Shown here: piece by piece, positions 1 to 8,268 of the stretch
Layout of the letters: the number at the start of each line of letters is the position of its first letter
How positions within the stretch are numbered: position 1 is the stretch's first letter
NCBI GenBank assembly: GCA_009929525.1
Contig: SAAH01000001.1
Location: 36,553 to 100,552, forward strand
Origin: Clostridia bacterium
Lineage (GTDB): Bacteria; Bacillota; Clostridia; Lachnospirales; Lachnospiraceae
Direction: 5' to 3'
Length of the DNA stretch: 64,000 nucleotides
The notes under the pieces: generated by a model
Seen by the model: the letters and a program-made list of their open reading frames with translations, nothing else
Database searches by the model: none
Told to the model about the DNA's origin: nothing
Made by a program: the position numbers and the translations under genes

Positions 1-1
1 A

Positions 2-559
2 GAGGATGGTCATTTGCTGCAGGACTGCCTGGGAAAACAGGAACAAAAAAAGGCAGAGGACCTGATCCATACCTTAAAAGGACTTGCCGGAAATATGAGC
101 TGCAGGCCATTGTATGAAAGCTGCATGCGTCTTTTGAAAGAATTGCGGAGCCAGCAGCCTCCATTAAATAAGGATCATATAAAGGAATATGGGGATTTTT
201 GCCAGATTCACACAAAGACAGTCGAATATCTGCAGCGAACAATGGATGAGTGGAAGCAAAAATCAGAGACAGAGACCATGGAGCAAATGCAGCGGCAAAG
301 GGATCCAAGTGAAAGTCAGGAAAATCCGAACCAGGATCCAGCTCAGAATTCGAATCCAGAAGACGGTGCGTTTGATATTGTGGAACAGATTAAAGAACTA
401 TGTGAGAACTGTGAAGCTGAGGCGGCAGTGGTGATAGAAATGAATATGACGGAGCTTAGCCGGAGGCTTGGTGCAGACCGTGCCGGGCGGATGCGGCAGC
501 ACAGTTTAAACTATGATTTTGAAGGAGTGTTGGAATGCCTTGCCGTTCGGGAGGGCTGA
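2..559 (+). CDS. Hybrid sensor kinase, C-terminal part with HPt domain (partial)
   Basis: The reading frame is open from the first bases of the window, so this is the 3' end of a longer gene; about 185 residues are visible. The first part holds a histidine phosphotransfer (HPt) motif, HTLKGLAGN, whose His is the usual phosphoacceptor. A Gln/Asn/Pro-rich linker follows, then a helical tail of the kind found at the end of large hybrid sensor kinases. It would pass phosphate to a response regulator. The next gene, 21 bases downstream on the same strand, is such a regulator, so the two probably form one phosphorelay. The kinase, sensor and receiver parts lie outside the window, so the signal cannot be read. 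Confidence 0.7.
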   Translation, partial: EDGHLLQDCLGKQEQKKAEDLIHTLKGLAGNMSCRPLYESCMRLLKELRSQQPPLNKDHIKEYGDFCQIHTKTVEYLQRTMDEWKQKSETETMEQMQRQRDPSESQENPNQDPAQNSNPEDGAFDIVEQIKELCENCEAEAAVVIEMNMTELSRRLGADRAGRMRQHSLNYDFEGVLECLAVREG

Positions 560-580
560 TGAGGAAGGGAGATGAGGAGG

Positions 581-1345
581 ATGTATCGTGTCATGCTTGT
601 GGAGGACGACAGTGCAGTAAGATATGTTTATTCCAGAATGAAAGAGTGGGGCAAACAGGGATTCTACATAGATTGTGAGGCGGGAAACGGCAGTCAGGCC
701 ATGGCGATGCTAAAAGACCATCCGGTAGATATCATATTTACAGACATCAGGATGCCGCTCATGGATGGGATTGCTATGATGAAAATGATCCGGCAGACAT
801 ACCCACAGATTCTGTTCGTGCTGATCAGTTCTTATAATGAATTTGAATATGCAAGAGAAGGGCTGAAACTGGGAGCACTGGATTACCTGTCTAAACCTAT
901 GGAAGAAAAAGATCTTGCCGAGGTCCTGATGAGGGCAGGAACTATCCTTGAATCGCGGGAAAGCGACAGCATGCTGAAGAAAATGCGGGAACTGTATGGC
1001 AGCCGGATCGACGAACAGGATTCGGTGCTGATCAATATGTGCAGATATCTGGAAGAAAATATGGATCAAAACGTAACGGTGGAGGAAGTGGCAGACGAGC
1101 TGAATCTGAATAAGGATTACCTTGGAAAGCAGATAAAAAGCAAAACAGGTCAGAGCTTTCGTACACTTTATAATCAGATCAAGATGGAATACGCAAAGGA
1201 TATGCTGAAAAATGGAAACCAAAAGGTATACGAGATCAGCGAAAGCCTGGGTTATACCTCCTCTGATTACTTCACCCAGCAGTTCAAAAAATGCGTGGGA
1301 ATGACGCCGGCAGAATACAAAAAACTAAAAATATCGGATTTTTAA
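581..1345 (+). CDS. Response regulator, REC + AraC-type DNA-binding domain (YesN-like)
   Basis: About 254 residues. The N-terminal receiver has the acidic pair in VEDD, the phospho-Asp in IIFTDIRMPLMDG and the Lys in LSKPMEE. The C-terminal third (about residue 150 on) holds two helix-turn-helix segments of AraC type, ending in DYFTQQFKKCVGMTPAEYKK. ATG 581 is preferred over ATG 572 because AAGGGAG lies 9 bases before it and response regulators commonly begin MYRVxxVEDD. It probably takes phosphate from the hybrid kinase just upstream. Since urtA begins about 200 bases downstream, it may control the urea operon; that link is inferred from position only. Confidence 0.85.
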   Translation: MYRVMLVEDDSAVRYVYSRMKEWGKQGFYIDCEAGNGSQAMAMLKDHPVDIIFTDIRMPLMDGIAMMKMIRQTYPQILFVLISSYNEFEYAREGLKLGALDYLSKPMEEKDLAEVLMRAGTILESRESDSMLKKMRELYGSRIDEQDSVLINMCRYLEENMDQNVTVEEVADELNLNKDYLGKQIKSKTGQSFRTLYNQIKMEYAKDMLKNGNQKVYEISESLGYTSSDYFTQQFKKCVGMTPAEYKKLKISDF

Positions 1346-1427
1346 TGGAAAATATCGGTTTTTTCATGTGGGAGGACCTGCTTTTCTATGGTAAATTATC
1401 AATATCAGATAACTGATGAATGGAACA

Positions 1428-1472
1428 GACGACGAAGTCATTGCCGATTAATTTTGGCGGTGGCTTTTTTTC
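1428..1472 (+). terminator. urtA leader: small hairpin overlapping an intrinsic terminator
   Basis: A 10-bp stem, AGTCATTGCC (1436-1445) with GGCGGTGGCT (1456-1465) including G-U pairs, is followed by a run of T (1465-1472). Just before it GAC-GACGAA-GTC (1428-1439) can form a small hairpin with a six-base loop whose 3' arm shares bases with the terminator's 5' arm, so the two exclude each other. This is the layout of a conditional terminator. A hexaloop hairpin overlapping a terminator resembles ANTAR-protein target RNAs of nitrogen genes, but the first loop base is G where the ANTAR pattern expects A. Confidence 0.6.
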
Positions 1473-1558
1473 GTTATATAGCATAAATTGTATGTTCAAA
1501 ATGTTCCATGAGGAGGCACCCAAAATATTGAAAGACATAGAAAGGTGAGGTAATTATT

Positions 1559-2797
1559 ATGAAAAAAAGAGTGGTAAGCGGATTACTGGCAGTGATGATG
1601 GGATTATCTTTGATGACAGGCTGCGGTGCAGCAGGAAGCGGAGCATCAGGCAGCGACAGTGGTGACACAGTGACAGTAGGACTTCTTCATTCTATGACAG
1701 GTTCTATGGCTATCTCAGAGCAGGCAGTCCTGGATGCAGAGAAACTCGCAATTAAAGAAATTAATGCAGATGGCGGAGTTTTAGGACGCCAGATAGAATA
1801 TCAGGAAGAGGACGGAGCATCTGATCCTTCCACATTTGCCACAAAGGCAGAAAAACTGATCGATCAGGACGGCATCTCAACCGTGTTTGGATGTTGGACA
1901 TCTTCATCAAGAAAAGCTGTAAAATCTATCTTTGAAGATTACGGTGCATTGCTTTTCTATCCGGTACAGTATGAAGGAATGGAATCTTCAGAAAATATCG
2001 TTTATACAGGAGCAGCACCAAACCAGCAGATCGTTCCGGCTATCGAATATCTGGTGGATCAGGGATATACCAAGTATTTCCTTCTCGGTTCTGACTATGT
2101 ATTCCCACGTACAGCAAATATGATCATCAATGCACAGGTGGAAGCAGCAGGACTTGAAGTTGTCGGTGAAGAATATGCAGATATGGATCAGACAGATTTT
2201 GCAGCGATCATCGCTAAGATCGAAGAGGCACAGCCGGATGTTATCATCAATACATTAAATGGTACCGGTAACGTTTCCTTCTTCAAACAGATGTCTGAGA
2301 AAAATTATACAAGCGAAGATTATATGACAATGTCATTCTCTATCGCAGAGGAAGAAGTATCCACGATCGGATCTGATATCCTGAACGGACATATGGTTTC
2401 ATGGAATTATTATCAGACAACAGAAACAGAAAAAAATACAGAATTTGTTGAAGCATATAAAGCAGAATATGGTGAGGATCGTGTGACATCCGACCCGGCA
2501 GAGGCAGCATACGATGCAGTTTATCTTTGGAAAGCAGCTTGCGAGAAAGCAGAAAGCTTTGAAGTAGAAGATGTACTGGCAGCTATCGATGGCGGAGATA
2601 TCGCTTATGACGCACCGGAAGGAACAGTAACGATCAATGGTGACAACCAGCATCTTGCAAAACCGGTCCGCATCGGACAGGTTCAGGACGATGGTCTGAT
2701 CTATGAGGTATATTCAACAGATGGACCGGTAGATCCAGATCCATATCTGGAAACATATGACTGGGCAGTAGAAGCAGGAATCAAACCATTAGAGTAA
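1559..2797 (+). CDS. urtA: Urea ABC transporter substrate-binding lipoprotein UrtA
   Basis: 412 residues. A lipoprotein signal peptide ends in the lipobox LMTGC, so the protein is anchored outside the membrane. The mature part is a periplasmic-binding fold of the amide/urea branch of the Liv family; VFGCWTSSSRKAVKSIFE and LLFYPVQYEGMESS are typical of UrtA/FmdD. It captures urea and delivers it to UrtBC. AAAGGTGAGG precedes ATG with good spacing. It is the first gene of urtABCDE and sits behind the leader terminator. Linkage to a full urease cluster supports urea over branched-chain amino acids or short amides. Confidence 0.93.
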   Translation: MKKRVVSGLLAVMMGLSLMTGCGAAGSGASGSDSGDTVTVGLLHSMTGSMAISEQAVLDAEKLAIKEINADGGVLGRQIEYQEEDGASDPSTFATKAEKLIDQDGISTVFGCWTSSSRKAVKSIFEDYGALLFYPVQYEGMESSENIVYTGAAPNQQIVPAIEYLVDQGYTKYFLLGSDYVFPRTANMIINAQVEAAGLEVVGEEYADMDQTDFAAIIAKIEEAQPDVIINTLNGTGNVSFFKQMSEKNYTSEDYMTMSFSIAEEEVSTIGSDILNGHMVSWNYYQTTETEKNTEFVEAYKAEYGEDRVTSDPAEAAYDAVYLWKAACEKAESFEVEDVLAAIDGGDIAYDAPEGTVTINGDNQHLAKPVRIGQVQDDGLIYEVYSTDGPVDPDPYLETYDWAVEAGIKPLE

Positions 2798-2825
2798 ATA
2801 TAGATGAAGCAGGAGGTGCAAAGGT

Positions 2826-3716
2826 ATGGCATTAATGAATACATTATTTAACGGGCTCAGCCTTAGTTCCATCTATTTGCTGGTGGCGCTCGGCCTGGCG
2901 GTCACATTTGGACTCATGGGTGTGATCAACATGGCCCATGGAGAATTTGTGATGATTGGCGCTTACGTGACCTTTATTACACAGGAAATCATCGGCGGCA
3001 ATGGCAGTGTGGCATATTTGTTGTCCATACTGGTAGCATTTCTGACAACATTTGTACTGGGATGTATCCTGGAAAAAGTATTGATCACAAGACTATATGG
3101 AAGAAAAATAGACAGTCTTCTGGCTACCTGGGGAATCAGTTTGATTCTCCAGCAGGCCGCCAGGAGTATCTTTGGCTCTCAGGGAGTGAATGTCAATGCA
3201 CCTGCATTTTTGAAAAGTGGATTGACGATCGGAGGATGTACTTTTGCTTATAATCGTATCTTTATCATCGGACTGGTAATTGTATGGCTGCTGACGGTGT
3301 GGCTTTTGATGAACAAAACTTCCTTCGGTGCAAAGATGAGAGCGACCATGCAGAACCGTGCCATGGCACAGTGTATGGGAATCAATTCGAAAAAAATCGA
3401 CTGTATCACCTTTGGGATCGGATCTGGTCTGGCAGGAGTAGCGGGATGTTCTATCGCACTTCTTGGATCGGTAGATTCCACAGTGGGACAGAATTACATA
3501 GTATATTCGTTCATGACGGTAGTACTTGGCGGTGTTGGCAATCTGATCGGAACAGTGATCGGTGCCATGATCATCGGCTTCTCAAGTATCTTTGTGGAAG
3601 CGTACCAGAGTGCATCGATCGCAAGAGCAATCGTACTTCTTATCATCATTGTATTCCTGCAGTTTAAGCCAAAAGGATTATTCGTGATTCGAAGCAGAAG
3701 TCTGGATGAGGAATAG
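2826..3716 (+). CDS. urtB: Urea ABC transporter permease UrtB
   Basis: 296 residues with several membrane helices, of the LivH branch. It begins directly with the membrane domain (NGLSLSSIYLLVALGLAVTFG, MGVINMAHGEFVMIGAY) and lacks the long N-terminal extension seen in some UrtB proteins. It is one half of the membrane channel with UrtC. GGAGGTG lies just ahead of ATG, and the gene follows urtA by 28 bases in one operon. The C-terminal stretch QFKPKGLF is typical of the family. Confidence 0.92.
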   Translation: MALMNTLFNGLSLSSIYLLVALGLAVTFGLMGVINMAHGEFVMIGAYVTFITQEIIGGNGSVAYLLSILVAFLTTFVLGCILEKVLITRLYGRKIDSLLATWGISLILQQAARSIFGSQGVNVNAPAFLKSGLTIGGCTFAYNRIFIIGLVIVWLLTVWLLMNKTSFGAKMRATMQNRAMAQCMGINSKKIDCITFGIGSGLAGVAGCSIALLGSVDSTVGQNYIVYSFMTVVLGGVGNLIGTVIGAMIIGFSSIFVEAYQSASIARAIVLLIIIVFLQFKPKGLFVIRSRSLDEE

Positions 3717-3728
3717 GAGGGAGCGACG

Positions 3729-4808
3729 ATGAAAAAATTAGCGGGTTTAAAAGGAAAAGGAAATCATCTTTGTTTTTTGATCATAGCTGTGCTTCTGGCA
3801 GCCAGCCCTCTGCTGGTATCCTCCACATCCATGATTCAGTTTTTAGGAAAATGCATGTGCTTTTCCATCGTGGCGATCGCGCTGGATCTGATCTGGGGTT
3901 ATACAGGAATGCTCAGTCTGGGACATGGTATCTACTTTTGTCTTGGCGGGTATGGAATGGCGATGTATCTGAGACTGCGTGACAATGGCGGACAGCTCAC
4001 TGACTTTATGCAGACGGGTGGTCTGGAAGAACTTCCGGTATTCTGGAGACCATTTCAGCATTTTCCATTGGCTCTGCTCTTTATCATACTGATACCTACC
4101 GTGCTGGCAGGTGCGATCGGATTCTTTATCTTTAGAAGCAGGATCAAAGGTGTGTATTTTTCCATTATCACTCAGGCACTGACCTGGGCAGCATATTCAC
4201 TTTTTATTGCAAATTCAAAGTATACCGGCGGCAACAATGGTATCACTGATTTTAGTTCTCTCCTAGGAAGCACACGAGGACCGGCAAACAGGGGAAACCT
4301 GCTCACTCTATTCTGGGTGACGCTGCTGGCACTGATCCTTGTTTATATGCTGGCATCATTTTTAGTAAACCGGAAGTTTGGAAAATTGTTGATCGCTATC
4401 CGTGATGGAGAGAACAGAACATTTTTCTCAGGATATTGTGTAAATAATTATAAAAACTTTATCTATACCTTATCAGCGATCCTGGCAGCTATCGGTGGAG
4501 CACTTTATGTCAACTTTAATGGCAGCATCACTCCATCACAGATGACGATTTCTTATTCCATTACGATGGTGATCTGGGTTGCAGTAGGAGGAAGAGGAAC
4601 AATCATCGGCGCAGTGATCGGAGCATTTTTCATCAACCTGTGTGAATACAACTTGAGTTCAGGTTCTCTGGCAGATATCTGGCAGTATATCATTGGTATT
4701 ATCTTCTGCGTTACGATCGTATTCTTCAAAGGTGGGATCGTGGGAATCTTCAGAGATCAGATACCGGCTTTGTTAAAAGGACGCGGTAAGAAAAAGGAGG
4801 TGGCGTAA
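3729..4808 (+). CDS. urtC: Urea ABC transporter permease UrtC
   Basis: 359 residues, LivM-type integral membrane protein and partner of UrtB. Family patterns include YTGMLSLGHGIYFCLGGY near the N-terminus and a late membrane segment starting WVAVGGRGTIIGAVIGA. The gene starts 12 bases after urtB with GGAGGGAGCG before ATG. Its stop codon is followed at once by the urtD start, so translation is likely coupled. The length fits the family and no disruption is seen. Confidence 0.92.
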   Translation: MKKLAGLKGKGNHLCFLIIAVLLAASPLLVSSTSMIQFLGKCMCFSIVAIALDLIWGYTGMLSLGHGIYFCLGGYGMAMYLRLRDNGGQLTDFMQTGGLEELPVFWRPFQHFPLALLFIILIPTVLAGAIGFFIFRSRIKGVYFSIITQALTWAAYSLFIANSKYTGGNNGITDFSSLLGSTRGPANRGNLLTLFWVTLLALILVYMLASFLVNRKFGKLLIAIRDGENRTFFSGYCVNNYKNFIYTLSAILAAIGGALYVNFNGSITPSQMTISYSITMVIWVAVGGRGTIIGAVIGAFFINLCEYNLSSGSLADIWQYIIGIIFCVTIVFFKGGIVGIFRDQIPALLKGRGKKKEVA

Positions 4809-5597
4809 ATGTCAAAGACAAATGAAAATGTGCTGAATATCAAGCATGTTTCCGTTATATTTGATGGATTCAAGGCCTTGACAGATGTGGATATTCAGGT
4901 GAAACGCCATTCCATTCATTTTTTTATCGGGCCGAATGGTGCCGGTAAGACAACACTTCTTGACATCATCTGTGCCAAGACGAAACCGACCTCAGGAACG
5001 GTACACTATTATCCAAAAGGCAGGGAGGATATCCGTCTGACAGGGATGAAGGAGTATAAGATCGTAAATGAAGGAGTAGGAAGAAAGTTCCAGGTTCCTT
5101 CGGTATTCGTAGAATTGACTGTATTTGAAAATATGGTGCTCTCGCTGAAAGGCCATAAGGGCGTGTGGGAATCCATTTTTTATAAAGTATCTAAAGCGGA
5201 TAAAGAGCAGATCATGGAAGTACTTAAGAAAGTAGGACTTCAAGATCGTATCGATATACAGGCGGGTTCCCTTGCCCATGGAGAAAAGCAGTGGCTTGAG
5301 ATCGCCATGCAGCTGGTGCAAAAGCCAGAGATCATCATGCTGGACGAGCCGGCGGCAGGTATGGGAAAGCCGGAGACATTTAAGACGGGAGAACTGCTTA
5401 AAGAGATCAAAAAAGAATGTACGATCATCGTGGTGGAACACGATATGGATTTTGTGAAGCAGATCGCAGACACCGTGACAGTGCTTCACGAGGGCAAGGT
5501 GCTGATGGAAGGAAATATATCGGATGTGCTGGCAGACCGGACGGTCCAGGCAGTTTATCTGGGAAGGGGCGGTGAACGAAATGCTGAAGATCAATAA
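4809..5597 (+). CDS. urtD: Urea ABC transporter ATP-binding protein UrtD
   Basis: 262 residues, LivG-type ATPase. The Walker A motif is GPNGAGKTT, the signature region is SLAHGEKQWLEIAMQL (His in place of the more usual Ser-Gly, as in UrtD/LivG proteins), and Walker B is IIMLDEPAAGMG, followed by the switch His in VVEHDMDF. It powers urea import with UrtE. ATG follows the urtC stop directly and AAAGGAGGTGG lies inside the urtC end. Its last 17 bases overlap urtE. Confidence 0.93.
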   Translation: MSKTNENVLNIKHVSVIFDGFKALTDVDIQVKRHSIHFFIGPNGAGKTTLLDIICAKTKPTSGTVHYYPKGREDIRLTGMKEYKIVNEGVGRKFQVPSVFVELTVFENMVLSLKGHKGVWESIFYKVSKADKEQIMEVLKKVGLQDRIDIQAGSLAHGEKQWLEIAMQLVQKPEIIMLDEPAAGMGKPETFKTGELLKEIKKECTIIVVEHDMDFVKQIADTVTVLHEGKVLMEGNISDVLADRTVQAVYLGRGGERNAEDQ

Positions 5598-6273
5598 AAT
5601 GTGTGCCTGTTACGGGGAAAGCAGTGTGATCCGTGATCTTGATCTGGATGTGGCAGATGGGAAAATCGTATGTCTGATCGGGAGAAATGGTGTGGGCAAG
5701 AGCACAACATTGAAAAGTATCATGGGTCTTGTAAGTACACCGGAAGGAAGCATCACACTGGACGGCACGGAGATCATCAAAATGCCCACCTATGATCGGG
5801 TAAAGCTGGGAATCGGCTATGTGCCTCAGGGAAGAGATATTTTTCCCCAGATGACAGTTCAGGAGAATCTGGAGCTGGGACTTCAGGCGGCAGGAAAGGG
5901 AAAAAAGATACCAGATTATATCTACGATCTGTTTCCTATTCTCCCTGAATTTGCAAAACGACGGGGAGGAGATTTGTCAGGAGGACAGCAGCAGCAGCTG
6001 GCGATCGCAAGAGCTTTGGTCACCGGGCCGAAGATATTGATCCTTGATGAGCCTACAGAGGGAATCCAGCCGTCTATCATCCAGGATATCGGTCGGGCAA
6101 TCAAACGAGTGAATAAGGAGCTGGGGATCACAGTGCTGATCGTGGAACAATATTTGGATTTTGTATTGAATATTTCTGATTATATTTATATTATGGAGAA
6201 AGGAAATATCGTTATGCAGGGAGAGACAGATAAACTTCCGGCAGAAGAAGTACAAAAGATGATGACGGAGTAA
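5581..6273 (+). CDS. urtE: Urea ABC transporter ATP-binding protein UrtE
   Basis: 230 residues, LivF-type ATPase: Walker A GRNGVGKSTT, signature LSGGQQQQLAIARAL, Walker B ILILDEPTEGIQPS, switch His position replaced by Gln in VEQYLDF, as is usual for LivF/UrtE. ATG 5581 is chosen over an upstream in-frame ATG at 5524 because the family starts with MLKI and AAGGGGCGG precedes it at good spacing. It overlaps urtD by 17 bases, which points to translational coupling. Last transporter gene of the operon. Confidence 0.93.
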   Translation: MLKINKMCACYGESSVIRDLDLDVADGKIVCLIGRNGVGKSTTLKSIMGLVSTPEGSITLDGTEIIKMPTYDRVKLGIGYVPQGRDIFPQMTVQENLELGLQAAGKGKKIPDYIYDLFPILPEFAKRRGGDLSGGQQQQLAIARALVTGPKILILDEPTEGIQPSIIQDIGRAIKRVNKELGITVLIVEQYLDFVLNISDYIYIMEKGNIVMQGETDKLPAEEVQKMMTE

Positions 6274-6362
6274 GACGGGAAAGGAAAACAGAAGACCGGT
6301 CGGATACTGCGGACTAAGGGGCAGTGAAAGAGGCAGGCAGCGATAAGAAAGGTGGGTGTGGG

Positions 6363-7442
6363 ATGCCGGAAAATGAAGCATATTCTGTACTGGTTGTGGA
6401 TGACAGTCCGGAACAGATACGATACATCAGTGAGATACTAAAACCGGAGGGGTGCAGAATCTATGCGGCGACATCCTGTGCAGCTGCATTTAAGATATTG
6501 AAGCAGCATCTGCCAAATCTTATTATCCTTGACATTGTCATGCCGGATATGGATGGATTTGAACTTTGTAAGATCCTGAAAGCAGATGAACGGACCGTGG
6601 ACATTCCCGTGATATTTGCAACGGCCTATCATGATTCAGATTATCTGGGAGAAGGATTTGCCGTGGGCGGCTGTGATTATCTTATTAAGCCATTTATCAG
6701 GGAAGAATTACTGGAACGGGTGAAGGTAAGGATACGCTTGTCCAGAAAGAGGATAGAGATCCAAAGGGCATATGCCGAACTTGATAAGTTTTGCTATACC
6801 GTATCCCATGATATCCGGGCACCGCTTTATGTGATACGCCAGCTGACACAGCTTTTGGCCGATGAGGTCAAAGACGGGGATCCCCAGGAGGCTCAGAAAA
6901 TCTGCCAGATGATCCTGGATAAAGCATCTCAGGCAGCAAATATGACAGATGGTCTCCATCGGTTCTCGAAAGCATTTTATCAGAATATCGATCGGACAGA
7001 GGCGGATGTGGATCAGATGTTTGAAGAGGTATTCGGAGAATTGTCCATGTTGGAAGGGGACAGAAAGATAGAGTTTGAAAAGGAAAAACTTCCCAAAGTG
7101 ATAGGCGATCCTCTTCTTATACGGCTGGTGATCCAGAACATCCTGAGTAATGCGATCAAGTTTACCAGGAACCGAAAGACGGCAAAGATCACTGTGAAAG
7201 CAGAAAATACGGCGCATCATCAGTCTTATATCGTGACAGATAATGGGATAGGTTTTGATGAGAAGTATTCGGAAGAATTATTTCAGATCTATCACCGGCT
7301 TCATACAAGGGAAGAATATGAAGGGGATGGTATCGGACTTGCTACGGTGAAACGGATCATGATGCGTCATGGCGGGAAGGTTGATATCGAATCAAAACCG
7401 GATAAGGGGACCAGCGTCCGCCTGATTTTCCCATTGGATTGA
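6363..7442 (+). CDS. Soluble REC-histidine kinase hybrid
   Basis: 359 residues without a membrane segment. An N-terminal receiver domain (VVDDSPEQ, phospho-Asp in LIILDIVMPDMDG, Lys in LIKPF) is followed by a HisKA segment with the phospho-His in FCYTVSHDIRAPL and an HATPase domain (NILSNAIKFTRN, DNGIGF, GDGIGLATVKRI). The order REC first and kinase second marks a cytoplasmic intermediate kinase whose activity may be set by phosphorylation from another kinase. ATG 6363 has AAGGTGG upstream; an in-frame GTG at 6324 would add 13 residues. Its place between urtE and the urease genes suggests a role in the urea/nitrogen response (inferred). Confidence 0.85.
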   Translation: MPENEAYSVLVVDDSPEQIRYISEILKPEGCRIYAATSCAAAFKILKQHLPNLIILDIVMPDMDGFELCKILKADERTVDIPVIFATAYHDSDYLGEGFAVGGCDYLIKPFIREELLERVKVRIRLSRKRIEIQRAYAELDKFCYTVSHDIRAPLYVIRQLTQLLADEVKDGDPQEAQKICQMILDKASQAANMTDGLHRFSKAFYQNIDRTEADVDQMFEEVFGELSMLEGDRKIEFEKEKLPKVIGDPLLIRLVIQNILSNAIKFTRNRKTAKITVKAENTAHHQSYIVTDNGIGFDEKYSEELFQIYHRLHTREEYEGDGIGLATVKRIMMRHGGKVDIESKPDKGTSVRLIFPLD

Positions 7443-7479
7443 GCGGCAGATGGAAGATGAAAAAAAGGAGAGAATGTGT

Positions 7480-8157
7480 ATGGAGCATTATGTGATTACG
7501 ATTGCCAGAGGATTTGGCAGCGGTGGTAAAGAAATCGGAAATAAGCTTGCACAGAGACTTGGAATTCCCTGTTATGAATCTCAGATCCTGAAGATGGCTT
7601 CTGAGTACAGCGGGATCAGCGAAGCTCTTTTTAATAAAGCGGATGAGAGACTGATGGAGAAAAAAACCATACTTGGATATCTGAAGCAGGTTCCATTTAC
7701 CTCTATCGCAGAGCCTTACATGAAGGAATTTACTTCAGACGTGAATCTGTTTAATATACAGGCAGAGATCATCCGAAAGCTGGCAGTTTCCCAGTCCTGT
7801 GTGATCGTTGGGAAATGTGCAGATTATGTGCTGAAAGGATTTCCAAATGTGGTCAGTGTTTATATTGAGGCTCCGAGACATGCCTGTGTGGATTCCATTG
7901 TCCGCAAGATGGGAGTGTCCAAGGATGAGGCGAACCGTCTGATCGAGAAAACAGATAAATATCGTTCCAATTATTACCGTTACTATACGGGTGGCGAGAA
8001 ATGGACGAATCCTATCAACTATGATCTCACACTGAACAGTGCCCGGGTAGGCCGGGAGCGATGCGTGGATGTGCTGGAGTGGTACACAAAGAACAAGCTG
8101 GCGGCGGTATTTGAAAGCCGAAGAAAAGCACAGGAAGAGAAGCTTGCAAAAAAATAA
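7480..8157 (+). CDS. Cytidylate kinase-like family protein
   Basis: 225 residues. The N-terminal nucleotide-binding stretch ITIARGFGSGGKEIGNKLA is the P-loop of the cytidylate-kinase-like family (distinct from Cmk proper), and IVGKCADYVLKGFPNVVSVY continues the fold. These proteins are common in clostridia; their substrate is generally not known. ATG 7480 is preferred over ATG 7450 or 7474 because AAGGAG ends 9 bases before it. It sits 37 bases after the REC-kinase and about 110 bases before the urease genes, as part of the same run. What it does for urea use is unknown. Confidence 0.8.
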   Translation: MEHYVITIARGFGSGGKEIGNKLAQRLGIPCYESQILKMASEYSGISEALFNKADERLMEKKTILGYLKQVPFTSIAEPYMKEFTSDVNLFNIQAEIIRKLAVSQSCVIVGKCADYVLKGFPNVVSVYIEAPRHACVDSIVRKMGVSKDEANRLIEKTDKYRSNYYRYYTGGEKWTNPINYDLTLNSARVGRERCVDVLEWYTKNKLAAVFESRRKAQEEKLAKK

Positions 8158-8175
8158 ATGATCAGGAAATAGAAA

Positions 8176-8208
8176 GTCTTGTGGAGTATAAAAAATATTC
8201 CACAGGAC
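8176..8208 (+). other. Hairpin between cytidylate-kinase-like gene and urease genes
   Basis: GTCTTGTGGA (8176-8185) pairs fully with TCCACAGGAC (8199-8208), one pair being G-U, around an A/T-rich loop. It is followed by ATTTTG, a weak T-run, so it may be a leaky attenuator or an mRNA-stability hairpin that sets urease levels apart from the upstream genes. Confidence 0.5.
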
Positions 8209-8268
8209 ATTTTGAAGTATTAGGAAGGTACACAACCCTTGAAAAATAAAAAATAGGAGGACATCTGT

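Noticed and set aside
1346..1430. Sigma-54 promoter upstream of urtA
   Set aside because: A GG/GC pair can be found near TGGGAGGACCTGC, but the spacing does not match the -24/-12 rule.
1346..1558. Guanidine (ykkC-type) riboswitch upstream of the urea genes
   Set aside because: The conserved ykkC core sequences are not present; only the hexaloop hairpin and terminator are seen.
5524..5580. Longer start for UrtE with 19 extra residues
   Set aside because: The extra residues are translated from the urtD frame region, lack family similarity, and ATG 5581 has a good ribosome site.
4992..5594. Minus-strand open frame of 200 codons opposite urtD
   Set aside because: Shadow of urtD: rich in Cys, His and Phe with no domain pattern and no ribosome site.
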